A DNA stretch of 21,924 bases from Methylacidiphilum caldifontis (GTDB lineage: Bacteria > Verrucomicrobiota > Verrucomicrobiia > Methylacidiphilales > CAMAQI01), in the NCBI GenBank assembly GCA_945860255.1, contig CAMAQI010000020.1, forward strand, positions 1-21,924. The letters run 5' to 3'. Below the pieces are notes generated by a model, which ran no database searches, was not told the origin of the DNA, and saw only the letters and a program-made list of their open reading frames with translations. Position numbers and translations under genes: made by a program. Numbering within the stretch: the first letter of the stretch is position 1; each line of letters opens with the position of its first letter. Shown here in pieces: positions 20,267 through 21,924 of this stretch.

Positions 20267-21649
20267 ATGTCAGCTGAATTTCCTGCAAATCTTCCTGGTT
20301 TATTGATCGTGGAGGATGAGAAAAATACCCGAGATGGATTGCGTCGTGCCTTTGCTGACCATTTTGAGGTCTATTTGGCTCCTGACATCGCTTCGGCGTG
20401 GAATATTTTACAGGCAGAAACTTTAGATCTGGTGCTTTGCGATATTAAGTTAGGAGGAGATAATGGGTTAGATCTGTTGACTCGACTTCGAACCCTTCCG
20501 AAGCCGCCTCTTTGCGTCATGATGACCGCCTACGGGTCAGTGGAGACTGCGATTGAGGCGATGCGGAAAGGGGCTTACGACTATGTGACGAAGCCCCTCA
20601 ACTTAGATGAGCTCGAGATGACATTGCTTCGCGCTTTAAAATCGAAGCGGGTGGAGACAGAGAACCGAGATTTAAAGCAGGCTCTTCAACAGAAATTTGG
20701 TTTGGAAAATTTAATCGGATCATCAGCGGTGATGCGTCAGGTCTTCGATAAAATTCAACAAGTTGCCAATTCAAGGGCATCGATTCTTATTGAGGGGGAG
20801 AGTGGAACAGGGAAAGAGCTTGTGGCGAAGGCGCTTCATCAATTGAGTAGCCGTCGTGAAAATCATTTTTCGGCCGTTCATTGCGCCGCTCTTTCTCCAC
20901 AGCTTTTAGAGAGCGAACTTTTTGGGCATGAGAAAGGAGCCTTTACCGGAGCGATGGAAAAACGGATCGGACGTTTTGAAGAGGCCAACCATGGCTCAAT
21001 TTTTCTCGATGAGATCGGCGAGATCGATCCTTCGACACAGGTGAAACTGTTGCGTGTCCTCGGAGAGAGAACGATCCAGCGAGTCGGAAGCAATCAAACC
21101 TTGTCGGTGGATGTTCGGGTGATTGCTGCGACGAATCGTCATTTGGAGAAACTCGTGGAGGAGGGGAAATTTCGTGACGATTTATTTTTTCGATTGAATG
21201 TGATTCGGATTGTTTTGCCCCCCTTGAGAGAACGAAAAGAGGATATTCCGCTGCTAGTGGATTCTTTTATCAAGATTTTATCGAAGGAAAATGGAAAGCG
21301 TGTCGTGGGATTGAGTGCTGAAGCGTTGCAGTCCCTGCTTCACTATCGGTGGCCTGGGAATGTTCGAGAGCTTCGGATGGCGATCGAGCATGGGGTTGTT
21401 TTAGCAAAAGGGGAGAAGATTGGGGTACAGGATTTGCCAGAACGGGTCTTTACCGCGGCTCCGGTGAATCTGAAAAGTTTATCAAATTTTACTCCTGAGA
21501 GTCTTAATTTAGAGGAGATGGAGAAAAAGATGATTGTATTGGCGCTCCGATCAAGTCAGGGCAATAAGACGGAGGCCGCGACAAAATTGGGAATTAGCCG
21601 AAGAACATTGCATCGAAAACTAAACGACTATAAAATTGAGGAATCATGA
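20267..21649 (+). CDS. NtrC-family sigma-54-dependent response regulator
   Basis: A 460-residue two-component regulator that activates sigma-54 RNA polymerase. The receiver domain (about 11-125) has the acidic pair in VEDE, the phospho-acceptor Asp59 in LVLCDIKLGG, a Thr at 87 (MMTAYGS) and Lys109 (VTKPL). The AAA+ domain (about 145-385) has Walker A GESGTGKE (177-184), the sigma-54 contact loop GAFTGA (224-229), Walker B GSIFLDEIGE (243-252) and the arginine-finger segment FRDDLFFRLNV. The C-terminal Fis-type helix-turn-helix is NKTEAATKLGISRRTLHRKL (about 433-452). All catalytic residues are intact. No histidine kinase is in view. The stop overlaps the next gene as ATGA, linking it to a membrane protein. 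Confidence 0.96.
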   Translation: MSAEFPANLPGLLIVEDEKNTRDGLRRAFADHFEVYLAPDIASAWNILQAETLDLVLCDIKLGGDNGLDLLTRLRTLPKPPLCVMMTAYGSVETAIEAMRKGAYDYVTKPLNLDELEMTLLRALKSKRVETENRDLKQALQQKFGLENLIGSSAVMRQVFDKIQQVANSRASILIEGESGTGKELVAKALHQLSSRRENHFSAVHCAALSPQLLESELFGHEKGAFTGAMEKRIGRFEEANHGSIFLDEIGEIDPSTQVKLLRVLGERTIQRVGSNQTLSVDVRVIAATNRHLEKLVEEGKFRDDLFFRLNVIRIVLPPLRERKEDIPLLVDSFIKILSKENGKRVVGLSAEALQSLLHYRWPGNVRELRMAIEHGVVLAKGEKIGVQDLPERVFTAAPVNLKSLSNFTPESLNLEEMEKKMIVLALRSSQGNKTEAATKLGISRRTLHRKLNDYKIEES

Positions 21650-21924
21650 CACTTCACGAGCTCTTGTATTCATTTGAATTAGGGAAAGGCAAAGCCTGGA
21701 TGAACAAGCTGCTGATGGCGATGCTGATCGGGGCGCTTTCTCTGTGGTATCTTGTTTCGGAGTTTCACGGTTTTAAAGAGAGAGAGGCGATGGATGCCGC
21801 ACAGGTGGGAAGACAGATTGCCGAGGGCAGGGGATTTACAACGCATTGGATCCGTCCTCAAGCGATGACGATCTTTGAAGAAAAAATCAAAGGGAAGAAC
21901 GAAAATAAATTGGACTCTTTTCCT
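21646..21924 (+). CDS. Membrane protein resembling PMT-type glycosyltransferases, N-terminal part only
   Basis: 93 codons are visible before the window ends. It starts at ATG 21646, overlapping the regulator's stop (ATGA). After about 20 residues there is one hydrophobic helix (LLMAMLIGALSLWYLVSEF). The following loop reads AMDAAQVGRQIAEGRGFTTH and then WIRPQAM. That first-loop pattern (an acidic residue, then QIAR/GRxIAEGxGFTT and RP) is typical of polytopic GT39/GT83-like glycosyltransferases that use lipid-linked sugars. The rest of the protein is needed to confirm this. Coupling to the sigma-54 regulator suggests shared expression, perhaps for cell-surface glycan work. Confidence 0.65.
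   Translation, partial: MTLHELLYSFELGKGKAWMNKLLMAMLIGALSLWYLVSEFHGFKEREAMDAAQVGRQIAEGRGFTTHWIRPQAMTIFEEKIKGKNENKLDSFP

Overview
This is a bacterial chromosome segment of roughly 45 % GC. It most likely comes from the Verrucomicrobiota or a relative in the PVC group. That placement is an inference from a small PEP-CTERM protein, the style of the short nested intergenic repeats and the FtsH/CsgG-type gene content; no rRNA or other marker gene is present to prove it. Most genes between 1 and 10841 and between 13116 and 19381 lie on the minus strand.

Layout. Positions 1-1150 hold a cut-off minus-strand gene, two near-perfect 50-base palindromes and an overlapping pair of small genes whose second member is a 60-residue PEP-CTERM protein. 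Positions 1329-1754 hold a small ORF followed by what looks like a deleted nucleotidyltransferase, probably a toxin-antitoxin relic. Positions 1807-5513 carry housekeeping genes on the minus strand: hemC (porphyrin synthesis), ftsH (membrane AAA+ protease) and a glycine-zipper lipoprotein. Positions 5734-10841 carry a two-gene unit, an isolated VirB4/TraC-like ATPase translationally coupled to a large protein of unknown function. Facing away from it at 11005-11633 is an intact Phd/VapC-type toxin-antitoxin operon with a very clear promoter and operator. A TerC-family membrane protein follows at 11720-12742.

Positions 19381-13116 (minus) form a tight five-gene operon: an ECF sigma factor, a single-pass membrane protein in the anti-sigma position, a secreted or anchored unknown protein, a CsgG-like periplasmic protein, and a 1068-residue secreted protein that joins a CsgG-like N-terminus to a C-terminal region that looks like a beta-propeller. 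The sigma factor and the next two genes overlap by one base at each junction (TAATG), and the last three are 14 bases apart, so this is very probably one envelope-response unit. It is the best candidate here for an undescribed system.

Positions 19579-21924 (plus) hold a small TPR-like protein, an NtrC-class sigma-54 response regulator, and the start of a membrane protein that resembles PMT-type glycosyltransferases and overlaps the regulator by four bases (ATGA).

Scattered between genes at about 1240, 2715, 5540, 7980, 12783 and 19916 are related inverted-repeat elements of about 0.1-0.27 kb. Several share the box AAATACAA next to a CCGCGG/CCGCAG-type arm. One copy lies inside the 5' part of the large unknown gene, and others create false N-terminal extensions. 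No tRNA, rRNA, CRISPR array or intact insertion sequence was seen.
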